NCBI GenBank assembly: GCA_041060555.1 | Contig: JBEUDS010000015.1 | From: CAUJIW01 sp963205175 | GTDB lineage: Bacteria > Pseudomonadota > Alphaproteobacteria > Sphingomonadales > Sphingomonadaceae | DNA length: 64,000 nucleotides | Direction: 5' to 3' (one strand) | Shown: in pieces, positions 42,593 to 51,919 of the stretch | Numbering within the stretch: position 1 is the first letter of the stretch | Layout of the letters: each line of letters starts with the position of its first letter | Translations under genes and position numbers: made by a program | The notes under the pieces: generated by a model | Database searches by the model: none | The model's input: the letters and a program-made list of their open reading frames with translations, nothing else | What the model was told of the DNA's origin: nothing

Positions 42593-43990
42593 ATGACGCC
42601 GCGTCTTGCCACCCTCTGGCACAGCTTCACCTTCCGCCTGACACTGGCCTTCATGGTGTTCTTCTGCGTGTCGGTGGCGGTGCTGCTGGCCATCGGCTAC
42701 TGGGCCACCATTCACCGGCCGCTGGAGCAGGTCGAAGCATCGATCGAGCAGGACGCGCGCCGGTTCGCCGCCCTGTACGGCGATGGCTCCGACACAACGG
42801 CACTGGTGGCGGCGCTCCGGCGCGAGGTCAACCGGACCGCCGGCCGGCAATTCTACCATATGCTGGTGGATTCCCGTCAGAACGTCCTGTCCGGCAATAT
42901 TCCGGTCTACCCCGGCGAGCTGGGCAATGGCCCGTGGCTGCGCATCGAATTTGAACTCAATGATGGCGACATCGACAGCGAGCACGAGGCGTTCCTGCGG
43001 GTGGTACCCTTCGTCGACGGCGGCCGGCTGCTGGTGGGCCGCGACACCGAGGACATCGATGAGCGGGAGGAGCTGATCACCCAGGTACTCGGCGGCGCCG
43101 CCACCCTCGCCGCCATGCTGGGGCTTGGCGGGGGCCTGCTGCTCAGCCTCGGTGTCGGCCGCCGCATCGACGCCATCAACCGCGCCGCCCAACGGGTGCT
43201 GGTGGGCAAGATGGCCGAGCGCGTGCCGGTACGCGGTACTGGCGACGATTTCGATCGGCTGTCGATGACGCTCAACGCCATGCTGGACCGCATCCAGGCG
43301 CTCATCGCCTCGATCTCCCGTGTCTCCGACAACATCGCCCACGAACTGCGCACGCCGCTCACCCACTTGCGCGGCGACCTGGAATTGCTGGAGGTGGCCG
43401 CCAGCCGCACCGGCGACGATCTGCTGACCACCACCGCCACCCGGGCGCGCGACGATGCCGACCGGCTGCAGCGGATTTTCGACGCCCTGCTGCGCATCGC
43501 CCGCATCGAGGTCGGCCGCGACACGCCGGTGCGCGAGGCGCTCGACCTGTCGACGCTGCTGCACGAGGCGGTGGAGCTTTACGCGCCGGTGGCCGAGCAG
43601 CGCCGGATCGCGGTGACGGTGGCCGCGCCGCCCGTCGCGCCGATGCGCGGCGACCGTCACCTGCTGTTCCAGGCGATCTGCAACCTGCTCGACAATGCGC
43701 TGAAATACACGCCCGAGGGCGGTGCGGTCACCGTGTCGCTGGGCATCGACGCCGGCACCATGCGTCTTGATGTGCGTGACACCGGCCCCGGCGTGCCGGC
43801 GGAACATCGCGCCCGCCTGGGCGAACGCTTTTTCCGTGCCGACCCGGCCTCGGGGGCGGATGGCCACGGCCTGGGGCTGGCCCTGGTGCGTGCCATTGCC
43901 CGCCACCACCAGGGCTCACTGGAGTTCCCCGCCGTGGCGCAGGGCTTCATCGCCCGGCTCAGCCTGCCCGGTGAGCCGCCCGCCCGGTGA
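42593..43990 (+). CDS. Sensor histidine kinase
   Basis: Inner-membrane kinase of 465 residues. Two membrane helices (LTLAFMVFFCVSVAVLLAIG; LGGAATLAAMLGLGGGLLLS) flank a periplasmic sensor of about 130 residues. HAMP follows, then the HisKA phospho-acceptor SDNIAHELRTPLTHLRGDLE, and the ATPase boxes NLLDNALKYTPEGG (N), RDTGPGVP (G1) and GHGLGLALVRAI (G2). GGGAG precedes the ATG at 42593. It is the last gene before the composition and gene content change to the conjugative element. The signal sensed is unknown. Confidence 0.92.
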   Translation: MTPRLATLWHSFTFRLTLAFMVFFCVSVAVLLAIGYWATIHRPLEQVEASIEQDARRFAALYGDGSDTTALVAALRREVNRTAGRQFYHMLVDSRQNVLSGNIPVYPGELGNGPWLRIEFELNDGDIDSEHEAFLRVVPFVDGGRLLVGRDTEDIDEREELITQVLGGAATLAAMLGLGGGLLLSLGVGRRIDAINRAAQRVLVGKMAERVPVRGTGDDFDRLSMTLNAMLDRIQALIASISRVSDNIAHELRTPLTHLRGDLELLEVAASRTGDDLLTTTATRARDDADRLQRIFDALLRIARIEVGRDTPVREALDLSTLLHEAVELYAPVAEQRRIAVTVAAPPVAPMRGDRHLLFQAICNLLDNALKYTPEGGAVTVSLGIDAGTMRLDVRDTGPGVPAEHRARLGERFFRADPASGADGHGLGLALVRAIARHHQGSLEFPAVAQGFIARLSLPGEPPAR

Positions 43991-44285
43991 CCCGACGGCA
44001 AGCGGGAGTCTCGGGCAACCGGGGCGATTCGCCGGTGACCGGCGACAGGCGAGGAATATGGGGGAAAGACTGGCGCCCCACGCTGGATAAACATAACGAA
44101 TATGTGTCGCCGGTCATACTACCCTAGCACCGTCTAAACGTGCTCACGGCCGCTCGGCACTGCCGAGAATGGCCGCAAGCGCTACTCCAAAGGAACTGCC
44201 AGAACACACCAAGCCCAACCCGTGCGCGATCACGGCCGACGATGCAACGGTTCTCAAGGCGGCGCTGCTGTGCTACGAGATGCGA
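43991..44285. other. Probable chromosome/ICE junction region
   Basis: About 295 bases without a confident gene, between the chromosomal sensor kinase and the first metal-island gene. It holds an AT-richer patch (about 44085-44135) and a stem-loop at 44147-44175 (CGGCC-x-CTCGGC-ACT-GCCGAG-x-GGCCG). The element end is most likely here, but no tRNA end, integrase gene or att core can be identified without the other end. Confidence 0.45.
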
Positions 44286-44630
44286 ATGGCTCGTATTTTG
44301 GCTGCGATCTTGATGTGCCTTGTCGCGCTGTCGGTGACGGCGGGCACGATCGCGCATGCCGCGGAGCCAGTTGTTGTTGTCTGCGTCGACTCGGACATTG
44401 CATCAGACCCGGCCCATGACAGCGGCGGCAGCGAGCAGGTCCCTTCCGACGATAACAAGGCCACGCCGCACCAGCATGGCGGATGTCACGGGCATCATCA
44501 GGTCGCCCCGCCGGTTGACGACGGGGTCGGCGCCAGTTTGTCGCTGTCGGCGTCGCCGCCCTCCATCGGCAACGCCAGAGACCTCGTGTCGGCTGGCACA
44601 GACCCAGCACTCCGCCCTCCAAGAGCCTGA
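44286..44630 (+). CDS. CzcI-like small exported His-rich protein
   Basis: Protein of 114 residues with a signal peptide (MARILAAILMCLVALSVTAG, cut near AHA) and a metal-ligand cluster HQHGGCHGHH, plus one more Cys in VVVVCVDSD. It resembles in size, position and His content the CzcI-type proteins encoded just upstream of czcCBA, thought to modulate efflux or bind periplasmic metal. The ATG at 44286 is chosen over 44280 because GAG lies six bases upstream. Sequence similarity to a named family is not certain. A hairpin separates it from czcC. Confidence 0.6.
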   Translation: MARILAAILMCLVALSVTAGTIAHAAEPVVVVCVDSDIASDPAHDSGGSEQVPSDDNKATPHQHGGCHGHHQVAPPVDDGVGASLSLSASPPSIGNARDLVSAGTDPALRPPRA

Positions 44631-44642
44631 CGACTCCAACCT

Positions 44643-44660
44643 AGCCCCGTCTGCGGGGCT
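44643..44660 (+). terminator. Hairpin between the CzcI-like gene and czcC
   Basis: AGCCCCG, loop TCTG and CGGGGCT form a 7-bp stem followed by only two T. It sits 13 bases after the CzcI-like stop and may be a partial terminator or an mRNA processing/stabilising hairpin that lowers czcCBA expression. Confidence 0.5.
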
Positions 44661-44687
44661 TTCCGGAATCGTCAGGAGTCTTCGATC

Positions 44688-45956
44688 ATGCACCGATTGC
44701 TCGCGGCCGTGTTGGCCGCGATGGCTTGCGCGAGCGTCGCGCAGGCCCAAGAGCCGCCGCCAGCGGAAGCTGGCCAATCCTTCACACTAGACCAAGCGCT
44801 GGAATTGGCGGGCGCGGTCTCGCCGTCGCTGGAGGCCGCATCGGCCGACGTGCGGGCGGCAGAAGCCGGTCGCCGCGTGGCTGGTCTGCGCCCCAATCCA
44901 AGCGTCACCGTCGAAGCCGAAAATGTGGCCGGCTCCGGCCCCTATCGGGGCATCGACAGCGTGGAGGCGACGACTTCCCTCACGTTGCCGATCGAGCTTG
45001 GCGGCAAGCGATCGGCGCGGATCGCCGTCGCCAATGCGCGCAGTGATCGAGCGGCTATCCAGGCGGCGATCGCGCAGGCTGATCTCCGGCTGTCGGTCGT
45101 CCGCGCCTATGCCGAAGCCGCCGCCGCAGAGAGGCGGCTTGTAACGGCGCGCGATCAAGTGCGTATCGCGACGGAGGCGCTGCGCGCCGCGCAGGTTCGC
45201 GTCCAGGCGGGCCGAGCCTCGCCGATCGAGGTCCAGCGCGCCGACGTGGCTCGCGTCAATGCCGAGACGGCCCTTGCCCGCGAAGAACGCGCCGTCGAGG
45301 TTGCGCGCTACAGCCTCTCACGGATTGTCGGGCAACCGATCACAGGGCCGCTCGATGCGGGCTGGTTCGGCCAGGTGCCGGCAGGCTATGGGCCGCTCCG
45401 TCCGATCGAGAGCGCCGGCACATTGGCGCTCGCTGCGGCCGACGCCGACCTCGCCATAGCCGACGCAGGGGTTCGGCTCGCCCGTTCGCAGCGTGTGCCC
45501 GATCTAACTGTTGGCGCCGGCGCCCGTCGGTTCGAGCAGACCAACGACACGGCGGCGATCTTCAGCCTGTCGATCCCGCTCCCGCTGTTCAACAATGGGC
45601 GCGCGGCGCTGTCACAGGCTTCGGCCGAACGGCAGCGGGCAGAGGCGCAACGCCGGGTCACCGCGCTCGACGTCGATCAGGCCATCGCCCGCGCACAAGC
45701 GGACGCTGCCAATGCCGCGACCAGCGCCGCGACCGCGAGCGGTCCTGCGCTGGCGGCGGCCGAGGAAGCCGCCCGCATCGCCCGCATCGGCTACCGGGAA
45801 GGCAAGTTCGGCCAGCTCGACCTGCTCGACGCCGAACGCACGCTTGCCGAGACGCGCGCAGCCGCAATCGACGCGCTGCTCTCCTACCACATCGCCCAGG
45901 CGCAGCTCGAGCGGCTGACCGCACGCGCGCCGACTACCCAGGGGGAAAACCCATGA
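44688..45956 (+). CDS. czcC: TolC-family outer membrane channel CzcC
   Basis: Outer-membrane component of a heavy-metal RND efflux pump, 422 residues. A signal peptide (AAVLAAMACASVAQA) precedes two OEP repeats: FTLDQALELAGAVSPSLEAA begins the first, and long Ala-rich helices alternate with strands (SLTLPIELGGKRSARIAVAN, FSLSIPLPLFNNGRAALSQA). AGGAG lies eight bases before the ATG. Its stop overlaps the czcB start (ATGA at 45953). With CzcB and CzcA it should export Co2+, Zn2+, Cd2+ or Ni2+ out of the cell; metal choice cannot be read from this subunit. Confidence 0.9.
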   Translation: MHRLLAAVLAAMACASVAQAQEPPPAEAGQSFTLDQALELAGAVSPSLEAASADVRAAEAGRRVAGLRPNPSVTVEAENVAGSGPYRGIDSVEATTSLTLPIELGGKRSARIAVANARSDRAAIQAAIAQADLRLSVVRAYAEAAAAERRLVTARDQVRIATEALRAAQVRVQAGRASPIEVQRADVARVNAETALAREERAVEVARYSLSRIVGQPITGPLDAGWFGQVPAGYGPLRPIESAGTLALAAADADLAIADAGVRLARSQRVPDLTVGAGARRFEQTNDTAAIFSLSIPLPLFNNGRAALSQASAERQRAEAQRRVTALDVDQAIARAQADAANAATSAATASGPALAAAEEAARIARIGYREGKFGQLDLLDAERTLAETRAAAIDALLSYHIAQAQLERLTARAPTTQGENP

Positions 45957-47125
45957 AGACCCGTTTTGCAGCGGTCCTGCCGCTCACCCTCGCCGCCGCC
46001 CTCGCTGTCGCGGGATGCTCCGGCGGCGACCCCGCGCCGGAGAACGCCGATGCCGGGAACACCGCGCAAGCCGGCAAGGAAGGCGGTCACGCGGAAGAAG
46101 AAGGCGAGATCGAGTTGACGCCGCAGCAGATACGCGCGGCAGGCATCGAGCTGGTCCGTGCGGTGCGCAGCGGTGGTGGCGCGCTCACGCTGCCGGCGAC
46201 GATCGAAGGCGATCCGCAAGGCATGCAGGTGGTGTCGGCCGCGATCGGCGGGCGCGTGGTGTCGCTCACCCGCAATCTCGGTCAATCGGTCGGCCGGGGG
46301 CAAACGCTCGCGGTGATCGAAAGCCGTGAGGCGGCGTCGCTTAACGCCGAGATCGAGGCAGCACGCGCCAGGCTCGGACTTGCTGAATCCAATCTTCGCC
46401 GCGAACAGCGCCTGTTCAACGAGCGCGTCTCGCCCGAGCAGGATCTGATCGCCGCACGAACGGCGGCGACCGAGGCGCGGATCGCGTTGCGCCTCGCGCA
46501 GCAGCAGGTCGCCGCGGCCGGTGGCCAAGGCGGCGCGCTCAACCGCGTCAGCATTGCATCGCCGCTGTCCGGCCAGGTGGTCGCGCGCAGCGTGACGCTC
46601 GGCCAGACGGTCGCGGCCGACGCGGAGTTGTTCCGGGTCGCCGATCTTTCGCGCGTGGCGGTCACGCTCGCCCTCTCGCCGGCTGATGCCGGCAGGGTGC
46701 GGCCGGGATCGGACATCGAGGTCGTCGCGGGGGAACGCAGGTCGGTGGCGAGGGTCGATTTTGTCTCGCCGATCCTCGACGAGGCGACGCGGCTCGCGAC
46801 GGTGATCGCGGTGATCGACAACCGCTTGGGCCAATGGCGGGTCGGCGAGCCGGTGACCGCGTCGATCCGGCTGGCCGGCGGCGATGCCGGCGCCGGTTCG
46901 GTGCTGGTCCCGCAAAGCGCGGTGCAGACCGTCGAAGGCCGACAGATGGTGTTCGTGCGCACCGAGCACGGCTTCCGGGCAACCCCGGTCACGCTCGGCG
47001 CGCCCAGCGGCGACAATGTGGCCGTGACCTCGGGCCTTCGCGGCGACGAACAGCTCGCCGGCGCCAACAGCTTCACCCTCAAGGCCGAACTCGGCAAGGG
47101 CGAAGCCGAGCATGGAGGCCATTGA
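45953..47125 (+). CDS. czcB: RND efflux periplasmic adaptor CzcB
   Basis: Membrane-fusion protein of 390 residues. It begins as a lipoprotein (LAAALAVAGCSGGDP, lipobox ending AGC), then an acidic linker, a barrel-sandwich lipoyl domain (VVSAAIGGRVVSLTRNLGQS and IASPLSGQVVARSVTLGQ), an alpha-hairpin and the beta-barrel and membrane-proximal domains. It ends in His/Glu-rich EAEHGGH. It lacks the long N-terminal His-rich domain of Cupriavidus CzcB. It overlaps czcC by four bases and precedes czcA by five. Confidence 0.92.
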   Translation: MKTRFAAVLPLTLAAALAVAGCSGGDPAPENADAGNTAQAGKEGGHAEEEGEIELTPQQIRAAGIELVRAVRSGGGALTLPATIEGDPQGMQVVSAAIGGRVVSLTRNLGQSVGRGQTLAVIESREAASLNAEIEAARARLGLAESNLRREQRLFNERVSPEQDLIAARTAATEARIALRLAQQQVAAAGGQGGALNRVSIASPLSGQVVARSVTLGQTVAADAELFRVADLSRVAVTLALSPADAGRVRPGSDIEVVAGERRSVARVDFVSPILDEATRLATVIAVIDNRLGQWRVGEPVTASIRLAGGDAGAGSVLVPQSAVQTVEGRQMVFVRTEHGFRATPVTLGAPSGDNVAVTSGLRGDEQLAGANSFTLKAELGKGEAEHGGH

Positions 47126-47130
47126 CCGCC

Positions 47131-50100
47131 ATGATCGACCGCATCGTCACATTCTCCGTCGAGCGCCGCTGGTTCATCCTGCTGCTGACGCTCATCGCCG
47201 CGGTGATCGGCGGCTGGGCCATCAGTCGCCTGCCGATCGACGCCGTTCCCGACATCACCAACAATCAGGTGCAGGTGAACATCACCGCGCCGGCGCTCTC
47301 GCCCGAGCTGGTCGAGAAGCAGGTCGCCTTCCCGATCGAGAACGCGCTCGCGGGCGTTCCCGGCCTTGAATACACGCGGTCGCTGAGCCGCAACGGCTTT
47401 GCGCAGGTCACGGCGGTCTTCTCGGATTCGACCGACATCTACTTCGCCCGCCAGCAGGTTGCCGAGCGGCTGCGGGTCGCCGAGGAAAGCCTGCCCGAGG
47501 GTGCGGTCCCGACCATGGGGCCGATCGCGACCGGCCTCGGCGAAGTCTATATGTGGACGGTCCATCTCGAACATCGCCGGGAGGACCGGCACCGGCCCGG
47601 CGAGCCGGGCATCCAGCCCGACGGCAGCTACATCACGCCCGAAGGCGAGCGGCTCGTCACCGAAGCCGACAAGGCGACCTATCTGCGCACCGCGCAGGAC
47701 TGGATCGTCGCTCCGCTGCTCAGGAACACGCCCGGCCTCGCCGGCGTGGACTCGATCGGCGGCTATGTGAAGCAGTTCCAGGTCGTGCCGGACGTGCAGC
47801 GCCTCGCCGCCATCGGCATGAACCTGTCCGACCTCGCCCGCGCGCTCGAAGAGAACAATGTCGGCGTGGGCGCCGGCGTCGTGAACCGCGGCGGCGAAGG
47901 TCTGGCAGTCCGCTCGGACGCACGCATCCGCAATGTCGGAGAGCTGGCGAGCACCGTGATCGCGACGCGCGAAGGCGTGCCGATCCGGCTCGATCAGGTC
48001 GCACAGGTCCGCCTGGGACAGGCGATCCGCTACGGCTCGGCGTCTGAGAATGGGGAGGAGGTGGTTGTCGGCACGGCGATCATGCGGATCGGCGAGAACA
48101 GCCGCACCGTCGCCTCGGCGGTCGCGGAGCGCCTCACCGAGATCAACGCGTCGCTGCCGACCGATGTCGTGGTGCAGCCGGTGCTCGACCGCACGGCGCT
48201 GGTCAATTCCACCATCAAAACCGTGGCGAAGAACCTCACCGAAGGCGCGCTGCTGGTCATCGTCGTGCTGTTCCTGCTGCTCGGCAACTTCCGCGCGGCG
48301 CTGATCGCGGCGCTGGTGATCCCGGTCACGATGCTGATGACCAGCTTCGGCATGCTGCGCGGCGGCGTCTCGGCCAACCTCATGAGCCTCGGCGCGCTCG
48401 ACTTCGGCCTGATCGTCGACGGCGCGGTCATCATCGTCGAGAATGCGCTGCGGCGCATCGCCGAGCGGCAACATCATCATGGCCGCACGCTTGACCTGGA
48501 CGAGCGGCTGTCGGTGGTCGCCACGGCCGCCCGCGAGATGATCCGCCCCTCCGTCTTCGGGCAGGCGATCATCATCCTCGTCTATGTGCCGCTGCTGACG
48601 CTCACCGGCGTCGAGGGCAAGACGTTCACGCCGATGGCGCTCACCGTCATCATCGCGCTCGTCTGCGCCTTCGTGCTCTCGCTCACCTTCGTGCCGGCGA
48701 TGCTCGCGATCTGGCTCTCAAAGCCGGTCGAGGAGAAGGAAGGCCGCATCATGTCCTGGCTCAAGCGCCGGTACGAGCCGGGTCTTGATCGGGCGATGAA
48801 GCGGCCGACCCTCACCATGGGGGTCGGGGTCGGCGCATTCCTCGCCGCGATCCTCACCTTCTCGTTTCTCGGCCAGGAGTTCCTGCCTCAGCTCGACGAA
48901 GGCGACCTCACCGCCCAGGTGCTGCGTATCCCCGGCACCTCGGTCGATCAGAGCCAGGCGATGCAGTCACGCATCGAACGGCAGATCGGGCGGCTGCCGG
49001 AGGTGCGGTTCGTCTTCTCCAAGACCGGCACCGCGGAACTCGCGTCCGATCCGATGCCGCCCAACATCTCCGACACCTTCATCATCATGAGGCCGCGCGA
49101 TGAATGGCCCAACCCGAACCTCTCCAAGGCCGAGTTGGTGGCGAAGGTCGAGCGGGTGCTGGAAGGGCTGCCCGGCGGCGCGTTCGAGATCAGCCAGCCG
49201 ATCCAGATGCGGTTCAACGAGCTCATCGCGGGCGTGCGGGGCGACATCGCGATCAAGGTGTTCGGCGACGACACCGACGCGATGACCGCGACCGCCAACC
49301 GCATCGCGGCGATCCTGCGCCAGACGCGGGGCGCGACCGATGTCCGGGTCGAGCAGACCGAGGGCCTGCCGATGCTCGACATCCGCCCGCGCCGCGACAT
49401 CATGTCGAGGCTCGGCATCACCGCACAGACCGTGCAGGACACGATATCGGCGGCGATCGGCGGCCGCGACGCCGGGATGATCTTCGAAGGGGACCGGCGG
49501 TTCGCCGTGACCATCCGCCTGTCGGATGCGGCGCGCGCCGATCTGCAAACGCTCGGCCAGGTGCCGGTGCCCTTGCCGAACGGTGGGTTCGTCCCGCTGC
49601 AAAGCGTCGCCGAGATCGGCGTCACCGACGGTCCCAACCAGATCAGCCGCGAGAACGGCAAGCGCCGCGTGGTCGTCCAGGCGAACGTGCGCGGGCGCGA
49701 CGTGGCGGGCGTCGTCGCCGACGCCCAGGCCGCGATCGACGCCCAAGTCCGGTTGCCGGCAGGGCAATATCTCGATTGGGGCGGCCAGTTCGAGAACCTC
49801 CAGTCGGCCAGTCAAAGGCTGATGCTGGTGGTCCCGGCCTGCTTCGCGCTCATCATCCTGCTGCTGTACGGGGCATTGGGCAGCGTGCGCGACGCGGCGA
49901 TCGTGTTCACCGGCGTGCCGCTGGCGCTGGTCGGGGGCGTGCTTGCGCTGTTCCTGCGAGGGATGCCGTTCTCGATCTCGGCGGCGGTCGGGTTCATCGC
50001 CCTGTCCGGCATCGCGGTGCTGAACGGCCTGGTCATGGTCTCCTCGATCCAGGACCTGATGGCGCGAGGCATGGACCGGGCACGGGCCGCGCGCGAGGGC

Positions 50101-50367
50101 GCGATGATGCGGCTGCGGCCGGTCGTCATGACCGCGCTGGTGGCGAGCCTCGGGTTCGTGCCGATGGCGATCGCCACCGGATCGGGCGCGGAGGTGCAGA
50201 AGCCGCTCGCGACCGTGGTGATCGGGGGCCTCGTCTCGGCGACGCTGCTGACACTGTTCGTGCTGCCGACGCTCTATGCCCGCTATGGGCGCAAGGAGAC
50301 GGACGTACCGCCACGGGAGGAGCGGCATGACACGCCGCCTTCCGATCCCGTCGAGGCTCCGCTGTGA
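47131..50367 (+). CDS. czcA: Heavy-metal RND transporter CzcA
   Basis: Proton-driven inner-membrane pump of 1078 residues with twelve predicted membrane helices and two large periplasmic loops. TM4 carries DFGLIVDGAVIIVEN (from about residue 424), the D-D-E proton-relay pattern of the HME-RND subfamily, Co/Zn/Cd (HME1) type. The start MIDRIVTFSVERRWFILLL and PIDAVPDITNNQVQVN are typical. The ATG at 47131 is chosen over a TTG nine bases upstream. An insertion around 145-165 (HRREDRHRPGEPG, with DGSYITPEGE) is somewhat longer than in classical CzcA. Confidence 0.94.
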   Translation: MIDRIVTFSVERRWFILLLTLIAAVIGGWAISRLPIDAVPDITNNQVQVNITAPALSPELVEKQVAFPIENALAGVPGLEYTRSLSRNGFAQVTAVFSDSTDIYFARQQVAERLRVAEESLPEGAVPTMGPIATGLGEVYMWTVHLEHRREDRHRPGEPGIQPDGSYITPEGERLVTEADKATYLRTAQDWIVAPLLRNTPGLAGVDSIGGYVKQFQVVPDVQRLAAIGMNLSDLARALEENNVGVGAGVVNRGGEGLAVRSDARIRNVGELASTVIATREGVPIRLDQVAQVRLGQAIRYGSASENGEEVVVGTAIMRIGENSRTVASAVAERLTEINASLPTDVVVQPVLDRTALVNSTIKTVAKNLTEGALLVIVVLFLLLGNFRAALIAALVIPVTMLMTSFGMLRGGVSANLMSLGALDFGLIVDGAVIIVENALRRIAERQHHHGRTLDLDERLSVVATAAREMIRPSVFGQAIIILVYVPLLTLTGVEGKTFTPMALTVIIALVCAFVLSLTFVPAMLAIWLSKPVEEKEGRIMSWLKRRYEPGLDRAMKRPTLTMGVGVGAFLAAILTFSFLGQEFLPQLDEGDLTAQVLRIPGTSVDQSQAMQSRIERQIGRLPEVRFVFSKTGTAELASDPMPPNISDTFIIMRPRDEWPNPNLSKAELVAKVERVLEGLPGGAFEISQPIQMRFNELIAGVRGDIAIKVFGDDTDAMTATANRIAAILRQTRGATDVRVEQTEGLPMLDIRPRRDIMSRLGITAQTVQDTISAAIGGRDAGMIFEGDRRFAVTIRLSDAARADLQTLGQVPVPLPNGGFVPLQSVAEIGVTDGPNQISRENGKRRVVVQANVRGRDVAGVVADAQAAIDAQVRLPAGQYLDWGGQFENLQSASQRLMLVVPACFALIILLLYGALGSVRDAAIVFTGVPLALVGGVLALFLRGMPFSISAAVGFIALSGIAVLNGLVMVSSIQDLMARGMDRARAAREGAMMRLRPVVMTALVASLGFVPMAIATGSGAEVQKPLATVVIGGLVSATLLTLFVLPTLYARYGRKETDVPPREERHDTPPSDPVEAPL

Positions 50368-50464
50368 GGCTCGACGATCATCGCACCAGCACGCCTAGCG
50401 TGCGGGCTGAGTGGCAGACGGCTTTGCCGTCCGCCCCTTGGGCCACCGAAGCGGCGCGCCGGCC

Positions 50465-50965
50465 ATGAAGGAGACCACCTCCTTCGCCCTGACCATCACG
50501 CCGATCCGGGCGTGGACCCATATCGCCGATCTCGCTGCGTTCGCACTGTGGCATCCAAGCTATCGCTTTCGCGGCGTTGCTGCCCCTGACGCCGAGGTCG
50601 GTCTGACCTTCGGCATGCTCAAGGGAGAACTGCCGCTAAGAACCGAAGCCACGATCGTCGCCTACGAACGGGCACAACGGTTCGCCTGGCGGATCGGCCT
50701 CGGCGGGTTGTTCACGCTGAGCGAGGAATATGCGCTCGAAGAGGCCGGCCCGCAGACGCAGGTTCGCCATACGGTCAGGATGGAAGGCGCGCTGAGCCCG
50801 CTTGGTTATCTCGTGCGGCGAGGCCTGCGCAGATCGATGCGCGCGCAGGATGCGGCGCTGCTCCGCTACCTCACCAGGGAAGCGCGCGGCAGCAGCCTCA
50901 CCATCAACCGCCAGCGCCGGCGTGCCCGCAAGGCCCAGCTCACCCGAAAGGCCGCCAATGACTGA
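50465..50965 (+). CDS. SRPBCC (START-like) family protein
   Basis: Protein of 166 residues. The helix-grip fold is suggested by WTHIADLAAFALWHPSYRFRG at the start, strands ending in RAQRFAWRIGL, and a long C-terminal helix rich in Arg. Such polyketide cyclase/dehydrase-like proteins bind hydrophobic ligands. Why one is in a metal-efflux island is unclear. Its end overlaps the start of the CDF-like gene by eight bases, so they are translated together. The last 25 residues are very basic (NRQRRRARKAQLTRKA). Confidence 0.75.
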   Translation: MKETTSFALTITPIRAWTHIADLAAFALWHPSYRFRGVAAPDAEVGLTFGMLKGELPLRTEATIVAYERAQRFAWRIGLGGLFTLSEEYALEEAGPQTQVRHTVRMEGALSPLGYLVRRGLRRSMRAQDAALLRYLTREARGSSLTINRQRRRARKAQLTRKAAND

Positions 50966-51566
50966 CCCTGCATCCGCGGGCGCGCCCGCCGAGCGCCGCA
51001 CGCTCTGGATCGTGCTGATGCTCAACGTCGGGATCGCCTTGGCCTTCCTGATCGCTGGGATCAGTGGCGATTCCAGCGCGCTGCTCGCCAACGGTCTCGA
51101 CAATCTCTCGGACGCGGCGGTCTACGCACTGAGCCTGATCGCGCTCAGCCGAGGCGCGAAATGGAAGACCCGCGCGGCCGCCGTGTCGGGGGTCATGCTC
51201 CTGATCTTCGCCGGCGGCATCATGCTCGATGTCGGACGACGTTACCTGCAAGGCAGCGAGCCGATCGGCATCACCATGATGGCGATGTCTGCGGTCGCGG
51301 CTGTGGTCAACTTCATCTGCCTCAAGCTCTTGCAACGGCTGCGCGAGCCCGACGTCAACCTGCGCGCCGCGACGACCTTCAGCTTCAACGATTTCATCTC
51401 GAACGGCGGAATCCTGATCGCCGGCCTGCTGGTCTGGTGGCTCGGCTCCAACTGGCCCGATCTGCTGGTCGGGCTGCTTGCCGCGGCCATCGCCGTCAAG
51501 GGTGGCGTCGAGATCCTGCGCGATGCGCGAGAGGAAGCGCGCCGGGACAGGGAGGCAAAGGAATGA
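50958..51566 (+). CDS. Minimal CDF-like cation transporter without C-terminal domain
   Basis: Membrane protein of 202 residues with six hydrophobic segments in the cation diffusion facilitator arrangement. It stops soon after the sixth helix (LLAAAIAVKGGVEILRDARE), so the cytoplasmic metal-sensing domain of ordinary CDFs is missing. The helix-2 site reads DNLSD (DxxxD) and the helix-5 site NDFISN, where HxxxD is usual. It therefore differs in metal ligands from the chromosomal FieF-type gene at 8.3-9.2 kb. It is coupled to the SRPBCC gene by overlap. Confidence 0.8.
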   Translation: MTDPASAGAPAERRTLWIVLMLNVGIALAFLIAGISGDSSALLANGLDNLSDAAVYALSLIALSRGAKWKTRAAAVSGVMLLIFAGGIMLDVGRRYLQGSEPIGITMMAMSAVAAVVNFICLKLLQRLREPDVNLRAATTFSFNDFISNGGILIAGLLVWWLGSNWPDLLVGLLAAAIAVKGGVEILRDAREEARRDREAKE

Positions 51567-51615
51567 GGCCTCCCACCATTCACTCCCCCCAAGCCGAAGA
51601 AGAAAGGATGCCATC

Positions 51616-51918
51616 ATGGTAGAAGGCCGCACTTCAACGAGTCTGTTGTGTCCAGCCTGTCGCGTCGATCTCGTCATGAGCGAGCGCCAGGGCATCGAGA
51701 TCGACTACTGCCCGCAATGCCGCGGCGTCTGGCTCGATCGCGGCGAACTCGACAAGATCATCGAGCGGAGCGCCGGCGACGAAGCGGCCCGCCGGTCGAG
51801 CGGCGGCCGGCTCGGCATGTTCGACGAGCATCGCGGGCGCGGCGATCATGACAGGAAGCACGGCTACGAGCGCGGCCATCATCGCCACAAGAGCTTCCTG
51901 AGCGAACTGTTCGACTGA
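51616..51918 (+). CDS. zf-TFIIB-domain protein with His-rich tail
   Basis: Small protein of 100 residues. The first half has two CxxC pairs, LLCPACRVDL and YCPQCRGVWLDRGEL, the zf-TFIIB-like zinc ribbon. The second half is charged and His-rich (DEHRGRGDHDRKHGYERGHH, then RHKSFLSELFD). AGAAAGG precedes the ATG by nine bases. Proteins of this kind have no settled function; within this island metal binding or storage, or regulation by metal, is an inference from the composition. Confidence 0.82.
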   Translation: MVEGRTSTSLLCPACRVDLVMSERQGIEIDYCPQCRGVWLDRGELDKIIERSAGDEAARRSSGGRLGMFDEHRGRGDHDRKHGYERGHHRHKSFLSELFD

Positions 51919-51919
51919 G

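Noticed and set aside
43991..44285. Tn4371-type attachment core TTTTTCAT at the left junction
   Set aside because: Neither this octamer nor its complement was found between the sensor kinase and the first cargo gene, so no att site is annotated.
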